A stretch of 64,000 nt of DNA from Eutreptiella sp. 'Long Island Sound 2002'. Lineage: Eukaryota; Euglenozoa; Euglenophyceae; Eutreptiales; Eutreptiaceae. A program made the position numbers and the translations under genes. The notes beneath the pieces were generated by a model. It saw only the letters and a program-made list of their open reading frames with translations. It searched no databases and was not told the DNA's origin. Numbering within the stretch: position 1 is the first letter of the stretch; every line of letters begins with the position of its first letter. This document shows, piece by piece, positions 33,187 to 43,403 of this stretch. The stretch lies in contig OZ038381.1 of NCBI GenBank assembly GCA_964036045.1, forward strand, positions 148,313,596 to 148,377,595. The letters are read 5' to 3'.

Positions 33187-33971
33187 AGTAAGAAAAAGTG
33201 CTTTTCCAATGCTTTGAGGCATACTCTAGCTGTATTAGGGATGCACTGAGAATCCAGGCATTTCTATCTTACTATTGGCCCTACCAAAAGTGGTGATAAC
33301 ACATTTTCAACTATGGAACCAAACACCCAATCAGAATATGGAGTGGACCCCTTAATCCCCTTTCAATGTGAGGCAAATCATCTTTTCCTGAGTTGACTGA
33401 GTACTGACATATCCAGGGCAGAGCCTATGAATTTATCTATGTTTTTCCATGAATTCTTAGCTGTCCTAGTGGTATGCACCCTAGGGGGCTGGGCACCTCT
33501 TCTTGAGAGGTCCTGGGTTCAATTCCCGGTCAGCCTAGCTAAGTAGGAAGATCCCATGTGACATGGCAGTGACCTCATCGCCACATGCCCTGCCACCTCA
33601 GCACATATGGGACCCAAAACAAAGAGTGCACATCTCCTGAGATGGCACTATGGAGATAGAGTGACCATGGGGCAGTTTTCCAATTCTTTCCCAAAACATT
33701 TCAGCTATCTCTGTGAATATGCAATCCGATTTGACCTGAGTTGCAGTTTCTGTGAATATCGTTTCATCTTTCACTGTTTACACTGCAGCCCTTCATGCTT
33801 TGATCCTGATTCTCTTCTCCTTGCATACCTCTGGCTTGGGCTATCCTGGATTGACTGTATTTCAGCAAACAAAAGCTTTTCATCTCCAAAAACAAGCAGC
33901 AGGAAACCCTACACCAGCAGCAAGCAGCAAGAGAGGCAAAAATACAGTGTTGAAACCACTATAAACGTTTC
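33187..33971 (+). repeat. 5' LTR of the outer retrotransposon
   Basis: 785 bp, matching 61077-61861. It contains a tRNA-like segment at about 33455-33545. Confidence 0.85.
33455..33545 (+). repeat. tRNA-like segment inside the 5' LTR
   Basis: TAGCTGTCCTAGTGGTATGC resembles an A box, GGTTCAATTCC matches the B box/T-loop consensus, and CTGGG/CCCGG form a T stem. ACCTCT/AGAGGT gives a long variable-arm-like stem. CTTAGCTG and CAGC..AGCTAAG pair imperfectly as an acceptor-like stem. It is probably tRNA-derived (SINE-like) rather than a working tRNA gene. Confidence 0.5.
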
Positions 33972-33989
33972 TGGTAGCAAGAGGCATAC
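33972..33989 (+). promoter_or_regulatory. Putative primer-binding site of the outer element
   Basis: TGGTAGCAAGAGG follows the 5' LTR directly. It resembles the TGGTATCAGAGC initiator-Met primer site of many LTR elements, with differences. Confidence 0.55.
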
Positions 33990-34072
33990 TGTCTCTGCGC
34001 ACCGGCAGCAACCCCGCGCCGTACATCCAGTGCGCCGAGTACAGTCACATACAAGCAGAAGGGCGAACGAAG

Positions 34073-35615
34073 ATGGACACAAGGAAGGAGGACGCCGACG
34101 TGAAGACAGCGCCTGAGGCACCGGCAAGGCCAGCACCTGGTGAACCTGGACCTGGACCTAGCGCTGTACCTTCGGAGCCCTTACATGGGCCAGTGGAAGT
34201 GGCTGAGGACTCCTTGGATGGACTCCAGACAGCCTTCAGGGCCCTCTCAGTCGAAGAGGTGGTCACTCAGCCTGTGAAGAGGAAGAGAGAGAGCGAGAAG
34301 GATGCTGGAGACGAAGCAGACGAAGGAGAGGAACAAGGGCAAGACCTGAAGAATGACCCTACCTTCGAAGGCGCACCAAGCGCTTCTGGCCTCCACGCAT
34401 CACCCTCTCCTATAACCACCACACTCCCAATTCCAGACCCAGCCGCTGCAACATCCACTCCCATAACCGACCCGCCTATGGCAAGGCAGAGGGCACAGGC
34501 TTTACTGGCATGCCTCCCTACCCCGCCTATGGTATGGGCCCACCTACCACGGCGTTCCCTGAGGCAACTACTGCCAGTGAGCCGGTGGCTTCCAGCCCTG
34601 CGCCGCGATGGTATGCGGCTGACTATGCCCATCCACTACCCGCTACTGGAACCTATGTGAATGTTCCTGGGTATGCACCTGGGTATGCAACCTTGAGTTG
34701 GTTGAGGAGAGGACCTGAGTCCCTTGGAGGCAGGAGTAGAGGATCGGGGAGATCCTCCAACAGGTCCCTGACGCGGTCGGTGATAAACGAGGTGCTCCGA
34801 GGAGCCACTTCAAAGATCGTGGGCGACCTCACTCAAGAGATCCGAGAGAAACTGGAGCCCCTGATGATACCGCCCCAAGCGTCACCTACCACGGTGGGAA
34901 TGTCACCCCACCGAGTACAGGCCAACCACCTGGCGGCAGGGCTGACAAACACCCTGGGGAGCCTGAGGAGTCGACCGATGCCGACCCCTGCAGCGATACC
35001 GAGAAGTCCTTTCGTACCGAGAACGGCGCAGCCGCCCTACAGCCACGTGACGAACTCTACGAGGGCCGAGCTGGAACGGCTGGGGCTGACAGCCTTGAGG
35101 GCAATGGTGGACGTGGAGCCTTATGGCTGTAGTGATCTAGGCGGAGACCCCGCCGATGATGAGCCGCCGTCGATGACTTCCGCTTCGCCCTCGGAGGACG
35201 ATGACCCGGAGGACCCCGAGAACCCAAGGGGGAAGAAGAAGAAGAAGCAGAAGAAGACCCGACGCCCTGAGAGACGCAGGTCTCAGGAGGCGAAGGCTAT
35301 TGCCACCTCCAAGATCGTGGTGAACCTGCCTGAGTTCACAGGCAAGGACCTCAGCAAGTTCGCTGAGAATTTTGAACGGTTTCTCCGATTGACCGGCCAA
35401 ACCCACGCTAGTGGACGAGTCAAGTGCGATCTGCTCCTGCAGTGCTGCAAGACCAAGTACCTGGAGAAGCAGGTCAGGCAGATCGTGACTAACTCCGCCA
35501 CCTTTGCCGATGTGTTGGTTGCCTTGGAGAGGCAGTACCCGACCTACGAAACCGACCTCTCCATCAGGGCCGAGATCCAGAACCTGCCCGTGCTGCCCAA
35601 CAACCCCAAACCTGG
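34073..35615 (+). pseudogene. Outer element gag, 5' part
   Basis: Opens with MDTRKEDADVKTAPEAP and an acidic/basic disordered region (VKRKRESEKDAGDEADEG). The coding sense then moves from frame 2 to frame 1 around 34480-34510 (GFTGMPPYPAYGMGPP), implying a 1-base indel. A second disordered part (RSRGSGRSSNRSLTRSV, a KKKKQKKTRR stretch) precedes a capsid-like fold, VVNLPEFTGKDLSKFAENF and QCCKTKYLEKQVRQIV. Translation is cut at NPKPG by the inner element at 35616 and resumes at 52898. Gag would form the cytoplasmic particle and package RNA. Confidence 0.75.
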
Positions 35616-38600
35616 TGAAGCGGTACCCAGAACCCCATGGCTAGGTTAGGGCATACAACCGGTCTCCGGTCCACTAACCCCATGTACGGAAGGGAAGACC
35701 GGTCTCCGGTCCACTAACCCCATGTACGAAAGGCGCCCGTTGACGCCCGGTGCGAGCCCGGCGGGAGCGTGTTCCGTGCCGTAAAGCCCCGCATCGGCAA
35801 CCGATGCACCGCCAGCGGAGGTTTATATATCAGAATATCAGGAATCAACAGGGTTTTATTTTCATATTGTTTCCGTCAATTTTTACGCTTCCGTTCTGAT
35901 ACTCACTGTTTTGGCAGCTGGCGGTTGGATAGCGACTTTACCGTAACCGCCAGTTTAACTGTTAATAATGGAAATGTTAACGCTATCTGTGACGAAGGCT
36001 CTAAAGTCTTCAGGAATTGCGTTGATGCACCCGCAATTTTCACATTCTACACTCGCAACCTTAATCCGAATTTTTCAGGATGTCGAAATCGGATTTTCGA
36101 CTTCGACATCCCCGCACTTGATTTGACCTCTTTCGAGTGGACCTACGTGCTTCCCTATGCACGAATCAACTTTCCTTTTATCCTGCCCTCCATTTGTCTT
36201 AAAGATATGGGCAAAACAAAGTTGATTCGTGAGGCCACTTGTGAAGGTCATATCTCGTGTTGCTTGCGAGGAATGACAATAAGGAAACGTGGGATGTATT
36301 CACAATACTCCCGACGTAATTTAGGAAGCATCATATGCCTTGCGTCTCCACACGTGCGCGCTAGTGTAATGGATCATGGTCAAGAGGGTAGAGTTTGCGT
36401 TGTAACTCTATGGCCATGATATTGCGTGCGTTAAGATAACTTTCGAGTGTAGCGCGCGAGTGTTGTGGTTGCATAGGAACTCTCCTTGAGTTCCTATGAG
36501 CGATTGACACAAAGTTTTGCCCTTGGAGGGGCATGACATATCGTGGGGGGAGCTACCTTTTTGGGCAATATGGAGTATGTGCCTTGTGTTGTGTTGCGTG
36601 CCCATTTGGCGGGTCCATCGCTCCAAGCCAAGCCCGCCAATGGACCTCATATTGTGCAAGCCCCTTCTCCATACTCCCTACCATCAATTGCAAGCCTAAC
36701 CTTCGTGAAGGGAAGCTTGTGTGGCGATCCCAAAGCGATGCGTTGGGAGCAAGGTGTGTGTTTTGCAATTTTCCATAATTTCATGTGCCCACTTGGGAAG
36801 TAGCGCTCGTGACCTTTCAAAGCGCCCCAAGTGGAGCACATATGTGGAATCGAAGGTCATTGGTGTCAAGTCATTATATTTAGAAGGATTAGTTGATTGC
36901 ACGATCCAAGCCGAAGATATTATAATATAATTGTGCACCTTTCAAGGCACTTTTGTGTATCTTTGTGCCAATTTTGCCGTTTTTGGCCCGTCATGATGTC
37001 AAGTGGCGACCGTGTATCTCAACGTTGCGCTCAATTGACATCATGACCCAAGTATATTTTGAGGGTACATACTTCGGTGCCCAACATATCTTGGACCCGG
37101 CGAATAAGTCCTCTCGGGCTTGGCATACCGTGGCCGCCATGTTGGCGATTTGGGACTATCCCAAATCATGGGCTCACTTGGCGACCCTGCCATTCCCAAT
37201 ACCGGAGGAGTTGGGCGACGCCCAAAAGATATGTTGGACACGCATGACTTGATACCAATCCTTTGGCACACTCCGGTCCAAGTCAGGCATGTGCCTCATT
37301 TGCCCTAACCATGAGTGTGCGCATTTTTGGCCATTTTGAGCAATTTTCCACTTTTGCTGCCCGCCGTGCACTATGTTGAGCCCACCCGTGCACGCCGGAC
37401 GCATGGACCAATGAACCATGTATGACATGGGTGTTATGTATATTGGTCCCCATGGTTCACACACCACGTGGGCGAAGCGGAGCAACCTTCGTTAAGGCGC
37501 TAGCCCAAAGTGAGTGTGGGCAATTTTGCCATTTTGGCATTTGTGGACCCAATTGGGATCGTCACCACGCCAAATGGCATGAAGATCTTCGAGAGCCAAA
37601 AGCATCGGAGTCTCCATTGGACTCCTGGTGGATCGCGTATGGAATGCAGGATCCGATCTCCAAGCCGGCGTGGAGATATACTATTGGGAGCACCCCGAAT
37701 TTTGGCTCATTTCCAGCAGCTAAAATGACCCCATTTTGGGACCCCAATTTCCCCCTTCCTTGTGGTCAATTGGGGGCCCCATTTCTCTAAGCCCACAGGG
37801 AGCCCAGACCTAACTTCAAGTTGTACACTCAGAAAGAAGTCCTAGGTCCTGCCTCCTACCCTGTGAGCCATTGGCCTTGCCCTGGCCGGGCGAGCCATGC
37901 GTGGGAATGAGGCCAATTTTGGTGATTTCGGCATCATGACCCCACTTGACGAACAGGTGGTGCCCTGATGCCAGGACCTCAGAGGGAACCAGGTTGGGTG
38001 AGGGCTCCAGGGAGTTCGTACTCGAAGGGCATATGGTCAGTTGCCTCGTCCCTACCTCTGGCGGGTCCGGACGAGGGGTCAATTTTGGAGATATTGGAGC
38101 AAATTTTAGTTTGGGCTGAAACAGCCCATTTTCAGTTACCAACTCCTGAGGGATAACGGCGGGGCCATATCTCTGGCTCAGAGAATAGTTAGGACTCGCC
38201 GTTGCGGGAGCATGGGGAGCGACTGTCGGTTGGCCTGCGAGTTGCTTGGTTCGCAGGAACTGGCCTGTGGCTGGGCGGGACACCTCCCCCATTGGCAGGG
38301 TTTCAGGGTCCGGACTGAGCAGGGTATGGGTTGTGTTTGAGCCCCCGCCCCCACCAGCCACTGAGAGGGTCGGACCTGGGATTGGGATACGAGTTGGGAC
38401 TGAGTGTCTATTGTCCTGTGATGCCCTTACCCCAGTCCAGTCTTAACCTCATGTGTACATATCCTGATGTGTTGCTGTACATACTTTCGTTCCCTTGTTG
38501 CAGAGTGGCAAGGATCCTGAAACGCTTTGTCACATGACACGAGCGTATTGATGCCCTTGTGAGCGTAGTGCTTTGCCTGCCTGCTCACCTGTGCGTGTCA

Positions 38601-38640
38601 CCGCAGCGTCCCGTGGCCGGCCCCCCACGGGAACGCGTCA
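35616..38640 (+). repeat. 5' LTR of the inner retrotransposon (3,025 bp, hairpin-rich)
   Basis: Near the start are two tandem copies of a 42-43-bp unit (ACCGGTCTCCGGTCCACTAA...). Perfect stems include 36079-36110 (9 bp), 36160-36173 with 36218-36231 (14 bp), 36472-36498 (11 bp), 36789-36834 (9 bp) and 36990-37002 with 37035-37047 (13 bp). No protein domain was found; open frames here (for example 35769-36419) show no family. Confidence 0.9.
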
Positions 38641-38708
38641 AAAGCGTTTCACCGCCGCGGGGTTACCCAGCCCTCGCGTGCCACTCGGGGCCACCCACCC
38701 CGACCAGC

Positions 38709-38805
38709 GCGGCGCAGCAGCTCGCAGCTCGCAGCTCGCAGCTCGCAGCTCGCAGCGCAGCGCAGCAGCTCGCAGCGCAGCGCAGCGGCTCGCAGCGCCG
38801 CCCAG
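38709..38805 (+). repeat. GCAGCTC/GCAGC microsatellite in the inner element leader
   Basis: Tandem GCAGCTC heptamers followed by mixed GCAGC pentamers lie between the 5' LTR and gag. Confidence 0.8.
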
Positions 38806-39035
38806 CGACAGCGCCGAGTTCGTCACGGAGCCCGCAGCGCCATCCAAAGCATCGCCCTGACCGCGCCGCGACCGTGAAGGAAGTGGACTGACCAGGACTC
38901 CTGCATCAGCGAGTCCCATCGGCCGACCAGCAAGGCCGCGTCAACCACCCCCACAACCACCGTCTGACCAGCACCAGCCGCACACCCAGTCCAGTGCTGC
39001 AGCACCCGCCTCAACAACCACCACCAGTTTGTTGA

Positions 39036-39428
39036 GTGGAACGAGTGCACACCAAGGACCTCAAGACCAACTACGCCCCCGCTGCCATGGTGAATTGGCA
39101 AGAAACGGGTAGGACGTGGCCGCGGCCCCCCCCCATGCAGCGCACCTACTGCGTGGGTTGGTTTGGGACCAGCACTACCGCCACAGCCACCCCCAGTGCG
39201 AAGGCGGCATGCCCGGGAGCTTCGAGCTCCGCACGGACATCGCCCCCGACCGCCTGCAGGCCGTGGAGGACTGGCTGCGGGCGGAAGGGTTCGCTTCCGC
39301 TTCCAGCAGAGGCGCTGGAGGACGTGCACCCGGCCGGACAGGCCCGGCGAAGGCCTGCGTCCCGACGGGATTGAGGAGGACGAGATGCCCAACGAGTACC
39401 CGTCGGGCGCCTCGATCAACGTCTGCAT
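39036..39428 (+). pseudogene. Inner element gag, frame-broken 5' end
   Basis: Protein-like segments change frame several times before the long gag frame: frame 3 (HTKDLKTNYAPAAMVNWQE), frame 2 (CEGGMPGSFELRTDIAPDRL, then EDWLRAEGF) and frame 1 (DGIEEDEMPNEYPSGAS, NVCMWDMIEKNFPEPIA), then frame 3 again from about 39450. At least three 1-base indels are needed. A C-run at 39124-39133 is one likely site. Sequencing error and mutation cannot be separated here. Confidence 0.55.
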
Positions 39429-42400
39429 GTGGGACATGATCGAGAAGAACTTCCCGGAACCGATAGCGAGCGCAGGCTGCAGGGCAGCAGCAGCGCGTCT
39501 CCGGGGAAGGAGAAGCGGTCCGCCGGGGACAGGAAGCGGGACCGGAAGTGGCGGGAGTACCAGGAGTCCCTGGCCGCCGAAGCCGCCCAAGGCGCCAAGG
39601 GCGGAACCCCAGCCCCCAGTCCCCAACGGGCCAATGGTGGTCATCACCCCGGCCACGCCACCCTCGGCGACTTCATCCAAGTCGCCAGGCAGACCAAGGC
39701 CAAGCCCCGTCCGCTGCTCCTGAGGCCCCAGCAGGCCCCAGCAGGCCCCAGCAGCGACGTGGAGTCGGCCCACCGCGGGAGGATGCCGGCCGACCAGGCC
39801 AGCTCCAGCAGCAGCGTCGCTCCCGACAGGGACGTGGCGCGCGCCTGTGAGCGCGCCTGTGGGGTGCCCTGCAACCTTCGGGTTGCCCAACAACGGGCCA
39901 GGCAGCACAGCGCTGCCGTGGAGGGCGCCGTCGGCATCGCCCAGGAGGAGGCTGCGGAGTGGGCGCATGGCATGGCCATCCACGCCCAGACCGTGGCGGC
40001 CATTGCGGCCGGACTCACGGCCGCAGCCGCCCATGGGGCAGCGACTGCCCAGGTCAACGGTGAGTTGGCGGCAGCCGACGAGGAAGCCCGCCTGACGCAG
40101 GATACCATCGCCTGCAAGGAGGCCAAGGTGAGGGCGCTGGAAGAGGCGCTTGCCCAAGGGAGGGCAGAGAAGGAGGCGGAGGAAAGGGCCCACGCCGAAG
40201 CGACGGCTAAGGCCCAGGCGGACGCCGCCAAGAAGGACGCCATCGAGGCCGCGCGACGGAAGGTCGCTGAGGAGAAGGCCAAGACGGAGGCGGAGCTGGC
40301 GGCGTTCGAAGCGCAGAAGGCGCGGCTGCAGCAGGCCCGGGAAGCCGAGGCGGCTCGTGCTCGGGAGGAAGCGGAAGTGCGGGCTGCCGCAGCCACCGCC
40401 GCCGCAATGGAGGAGGCAGAGGCCAAACTCCGCCGCGAGACTCCCCCGGGAGGATCACGAGTGGAGACCCTTCGAAAGCTTTTCGAAGGGGACGCCTCCT
40501 CCAAGATGACGCTGGATGAGGCGGACACGGGCAGCAGTGGGAGCAGTGGCCCCACCGCCCATCTACGGAGGAAGGGCAAGGGGAAGACCCCCGAGACGCC
40601 GCGGAGGCCAGCGGGTGGACACCCCCAAGACAGTGACCCCTTCCTCACCGCCAGTGACGGGGATGAACGAGGCCGCCGACATCGCCAAGTGGTGGCTTGG
40701 ACGGGCGGAGGCGGCGGAGACGTCCCCATGGAACCAGAAGATGAGGGTGAGGATCTCCCTCCTCCCTACCGGAGCTCGGAGTCTTCGGAGACCGAGACGC
40801 CCAGGTGGGGCGACATGGACGAGGATGACGACATGGACTTCGGCATCACGAAGAAGCGCCCATCCTCGGACCCACCGAGGCGACCCGGCGGAGACCCACC
40901 GGGACCCCCTGGCGGAGAACCATCAGGACCCCCTGGAGGACGCCCACCAAGTGGACCCCCTGGAGGTGGACCACCGGGCGGGGGAGGACCCCCTAGACCG
41001 GGCGGACCCGGCGGAGGCCCTCCTGGAGGACCCCCTGGGTACCCCGACGACCCACCAGGGAACGGCGACCAGGATACCACCTGGCGGTGGATTGTCTACC
41101 TCCGCAGGAGGGTCCAGTTCCTCGAGCGCGAGGTAGACACGGGCAAGGGCGAGATGACTCGCATCTCTGAGGTCGCCGCGCGCGCGCAGAGAGAGCTGGA
41201 CATCGCCAGGGCCGAGACCAGGCAGCTGAAGACGGTCATCAGCGGTCTGCAGCAGAGGCTGGACGCGCTGGAGGCCCGTGGGAGCGTCGGCAGCGACCAC
41301 CCGACCCTGGAGTCTGGCTCGTCGGACGACGGCTGGGGACCCGGACCAGGTCCAGGCAGACCCCACGCCCCCGGCGGAGCCCCCAGGAGTCGCCCCGGCG
41401 CCAGTGCCCCCTCTCTCACCGCCCCCTCTCACCACAGCGCGGGCCGCCGCAACGAGCGCGTGCCGCCCGGCAGTGGCAGTGAGGATTGGCGTGATGAGTG
41501 GCTCAGCTCGGACTACCACAACCGCCGTGCACCACCGCGGACGCCTGTACGCCCCCGACGCCCGGCACCAGCCCCGGTGCCAATCCCAATGGCTGGAGGA
41601 CGTTATGGTGGACTCAGGGATGAGGTCCCCGGAGGAGACGTGGAGTGGGATGTCTGTGAAGGTGAGGACCTGGATCTGGACCTGGAGGAGTTCGACATCA
41701 GCCCGCCGCGTGGTGTACGACGGGAGGCCCCTGAACGCAGCCGCCGGCGCCGTGATGAGGATGCGTACATGGAAGGAGTACGGCGTGAACATCTAGGTTC
41801 AGCGTACCCCGAGGAACCGCGGCGTAGGCACAGAGATTCCATGGAGGAGATGGACGTGGCGGCCGTGGGAGTCCGTGGGCGAGGCCGATGGGAACCTCGG
41901 TCGACCTCGCGGCCGGCGTTCATGGTCTCTAAGGCCGCGGATGCCGCCGTGTGGGAAGACTTGAAGGACATCAAGCCCCCCATGTACGACGGCAACCCCC
42001 TCAACCTCGACCGCTTCCTGGAGAAGCTGGACGATTGGGGGCTGACCGTCACTGAAGACCTGCCTCCCGCGGATGCGGAGAGATATGTCTTCAGACGGTT
42101 CAGGTACCGCCTGCCGGAAGTGCTCCGAGAGCTATACTTCATGGCGACCAAGGAGGGGAAAATCAAGACCCTCAAGGAAGCCAAGAAGTGGCTGAATGAG
42201 CAGGAGCGGGTGGACGCTCCGCAGGTGGCTGCCAAGCGGTGGAAGTCCATCAAGCTTGAGCATGATGGACGGGAGATCCGCCTACGGGACTGGCGTGACT
42301 TCCGAGGGAAATACACCCTCTTCCGCCGCAACGTGGAGGATTGGAACGAGGGTGACGAGCAGGCTCGCCTGCTCTCCATGCTGCCGGAAGCATGGATCAA

Positions 42401-43403
42401 GAGGGTCACCAAGGAGGAATCCAAGAGGGCCAAGTCCAACCAAACCGTCAAGATGATGCTCCCCAAAGAGTATCATACGAACGTGGTGGCTTGGACAAGG
42501 AAGAACGTGGCCCGGGATGTCAAACGGCACTCCCTGCGGAACGCTCTCCTCATCACCGTCTCGGGCGATCGCGAGAAGACCGCGATGTGGCGCCTTGACG
42601 AGTGTGAGTTGAGCGGCCAGACCATCCGTCTGCAGGCCATCCCGGCACGGATGACCTGCGACCAGATCCTGGAGTGGGTAGGCGAGGAAGTACTCAAGGA
42701 GTACCGAAACCTCCACCACACCCGCGGGTTGAGGCCCGGCGACCGCGACGTCAACTACGTTGGCGAGCGACCTGGCGGGGAAGCTGCCACGGACCCAGCG
42801 GGAACCGGCGGCGATGAGACTCTCGTCGACGATGACGACGACGATGAGCCCGCCAAGGTGGCCGTTTGTGCCTTCGTGGCCAAGAACCTGAGCGCGGGGA
42901 GCAAACCGGGAAACTGGAAGCCCCTGCAGCAGGGTTGGAGGAAGCAGGAGAAGAGGGACCCTCGCCGCATTGGCGACCCTCCGCTGTCCTTTGGGGAGTT
43001 CATACGAGCTCACCCTCAGGGCTGTTTCGTGTGTTATGGGAGGAAGCGAGGCTTCAACCATGACCACCGAACATGCCCCGTCCACAAGGCCGACACAGAG
43101 GCTTACAAGAAGGCGCACGGGTCGAAGAAGCGTGCGCCCGCGGGTATCCGGGAAGCCAAGGTGGAGGTGGACAGGAAGGAGGTCTCCAAGCTGGTGTCGC
43201 AGGGGACCGAGTTGGCCAAGGAGATCCAGGAGATCAAGAGGAACTGGGTCCCCACGTCGGACAACAAGAACAAGGAGAACAACCAGAACAACCAGAACAA
43301 GGACAAGGACAAGAAGCCTACTCGCAGCGAAAGAAGGAAGAAGGGCGTCAACGAGGTTGATGCGGAGGAGAACACCCCTTCTTCCACAACCGACGCCCCC
43401 TAG
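39429..43403 (+). CDS. Inner element Gag (long, coiled-coil and Pro/Gly-rich)
   Basis: About 1,324 residues in this frame, long for Gag. Order: basic Ser-rich start; Ala/Glu/Lys coiled coil (about 220-337); acidic linker; Pro/Gly repeats of the PPGGPPGG type (about 480-547); a short coiled coil; an Arg-rich region; a capsid-like segment from about 850 (MYDGNPLNLDRFLEKLDDW, then LRDWRDFRGKYTLFRRNV); and an unusual zinc knuckle at about 1198, CFVCYGRKRGFNHDHRTC, which is C-x2-C-x8-H-x4-C rather than the usual x4 spacing. It ends at UAG (43401-43403). The true start is upstream in the frame-broken 39036-39428 region. The following base triplet is CGG and the same frame continues into pol. Confidence 0.8.
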   Translation: MGHDREELPGTDSERRLQGSSSASPGKEKRSAGDRKRDRKWREYQESLAAEAAQGAKGGTPAPSPQRANGGHHPGHATLGDFIQVARQTKAKPRPLLLRPQQAPAGPSSDVESAHRGRMPADQASSSSSVAPDRDVARACERACGVPCNLRVAQQRARQHSAAVEGAVGIAQEEAAEWAHGMAIHAQTVAAIAAGLTAAAAHGAATAQVNGELAAADEEARLTQDTIACKEAKVRALEEALAQGRAEKEAEERAHAEATAKAQADAAKKDAIEAARRKVAEEKAKTEAELAAFEAQKARLQQAREAEAARAREEAEVRAAAATAAAMEEAEAKLRRETPPGGSRVETLRKLFEGDASSKMTLDEADTGSSGSSGPTAHLRRKGKGKTPETPRRPAGGHPQDSDPFLTASDGDERGRRHRQVVAWTGGGGGDVPMEPEDEGEDLPPPYRSSESSETETPRWGDMDEDDDMDFGITKKRPSSDPPRRPGGDPPGPPGGEPSGPPGGRPPSGPPGGGPPGGGGPPRPGGPGGGPPGGPPGYPDDPPGNGDQDTTWRWIVYLRRRVQFLEREVDTGKGEMTRISEVAARAQRELDIARAETRQLKTVISGLQQRLDALEARGSVGSDHPTLESGSSDDGWGPGPGPGRPHAPGGAPRSRPGASAPSLTAPSHHSAGRRNERVPPGSGSEDWRDEWLSSDYHNRRAPPRTPVRPRRPAPAPVPIPMAGGRYGGLRDEVPGGDVEWDVCEGEDLDLDLEEFDISPPRGVRREAPERSRRRRDEDAYMEGVRREHLGSAYPEEPRRRHRDSMEEMDVAAVGVRGRGRWEPRSTSRPAFMVSKAADAAVWEDLKDIKPPMYDGNPLNLDRFLEKLDDWGLTVTEDLPPADAERYVFRRFRYRLPEVLRELYFMATKEGKIKTLKEAKKWLNEQERVDAPQVAAKRWKSIKLEHDGREIRLRDWRDFRGKYTLFRRNVEDWNEGDEQARLLSMLPEAWIKRVTKEESKRAKSNQTVKMMLPKEYHTNVVAWTRKNVARDVKRHSLRNALLITVSGDREKTAMWRLDECELSGQTIRLQAIPARMTCDQILEWVGEEVLKEYRNLHHTRGLRPGDRDVNYVGERPGGEAATDPAGTGGDETLVDDDDDDEPAKVAVCAFVAKNLSAGSKPGNWKPLQQGWRKQEKRDPRRIGDPPLSFGEFIRAHPQGCFVCYGRKRGFNHDHRTCPVHKADTEAYKKAHGSKKRAPAGIREAKVEVDRKEVSKLVSQGTELAKEIQEIKRNWVPTSDNKNKENNQNNQNKDKDKKPTRSERRKKGVNEVDAEENTPSSTTDAP

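Noticed and set aside
33462-33540. A working tRNA gene
   Set aside because: The acceptor stem is broken and no convincing anticodon arm is present. It is called tRNA-like only.
35769-36419. 216-residue open frame inside the inner LTR, repeated at 50022-50672
   Set aside because: It recurs only because both LTRs carry it. It spans perfect hairpins, shows no family features, and substitutions between copies show no coding bias I can see.
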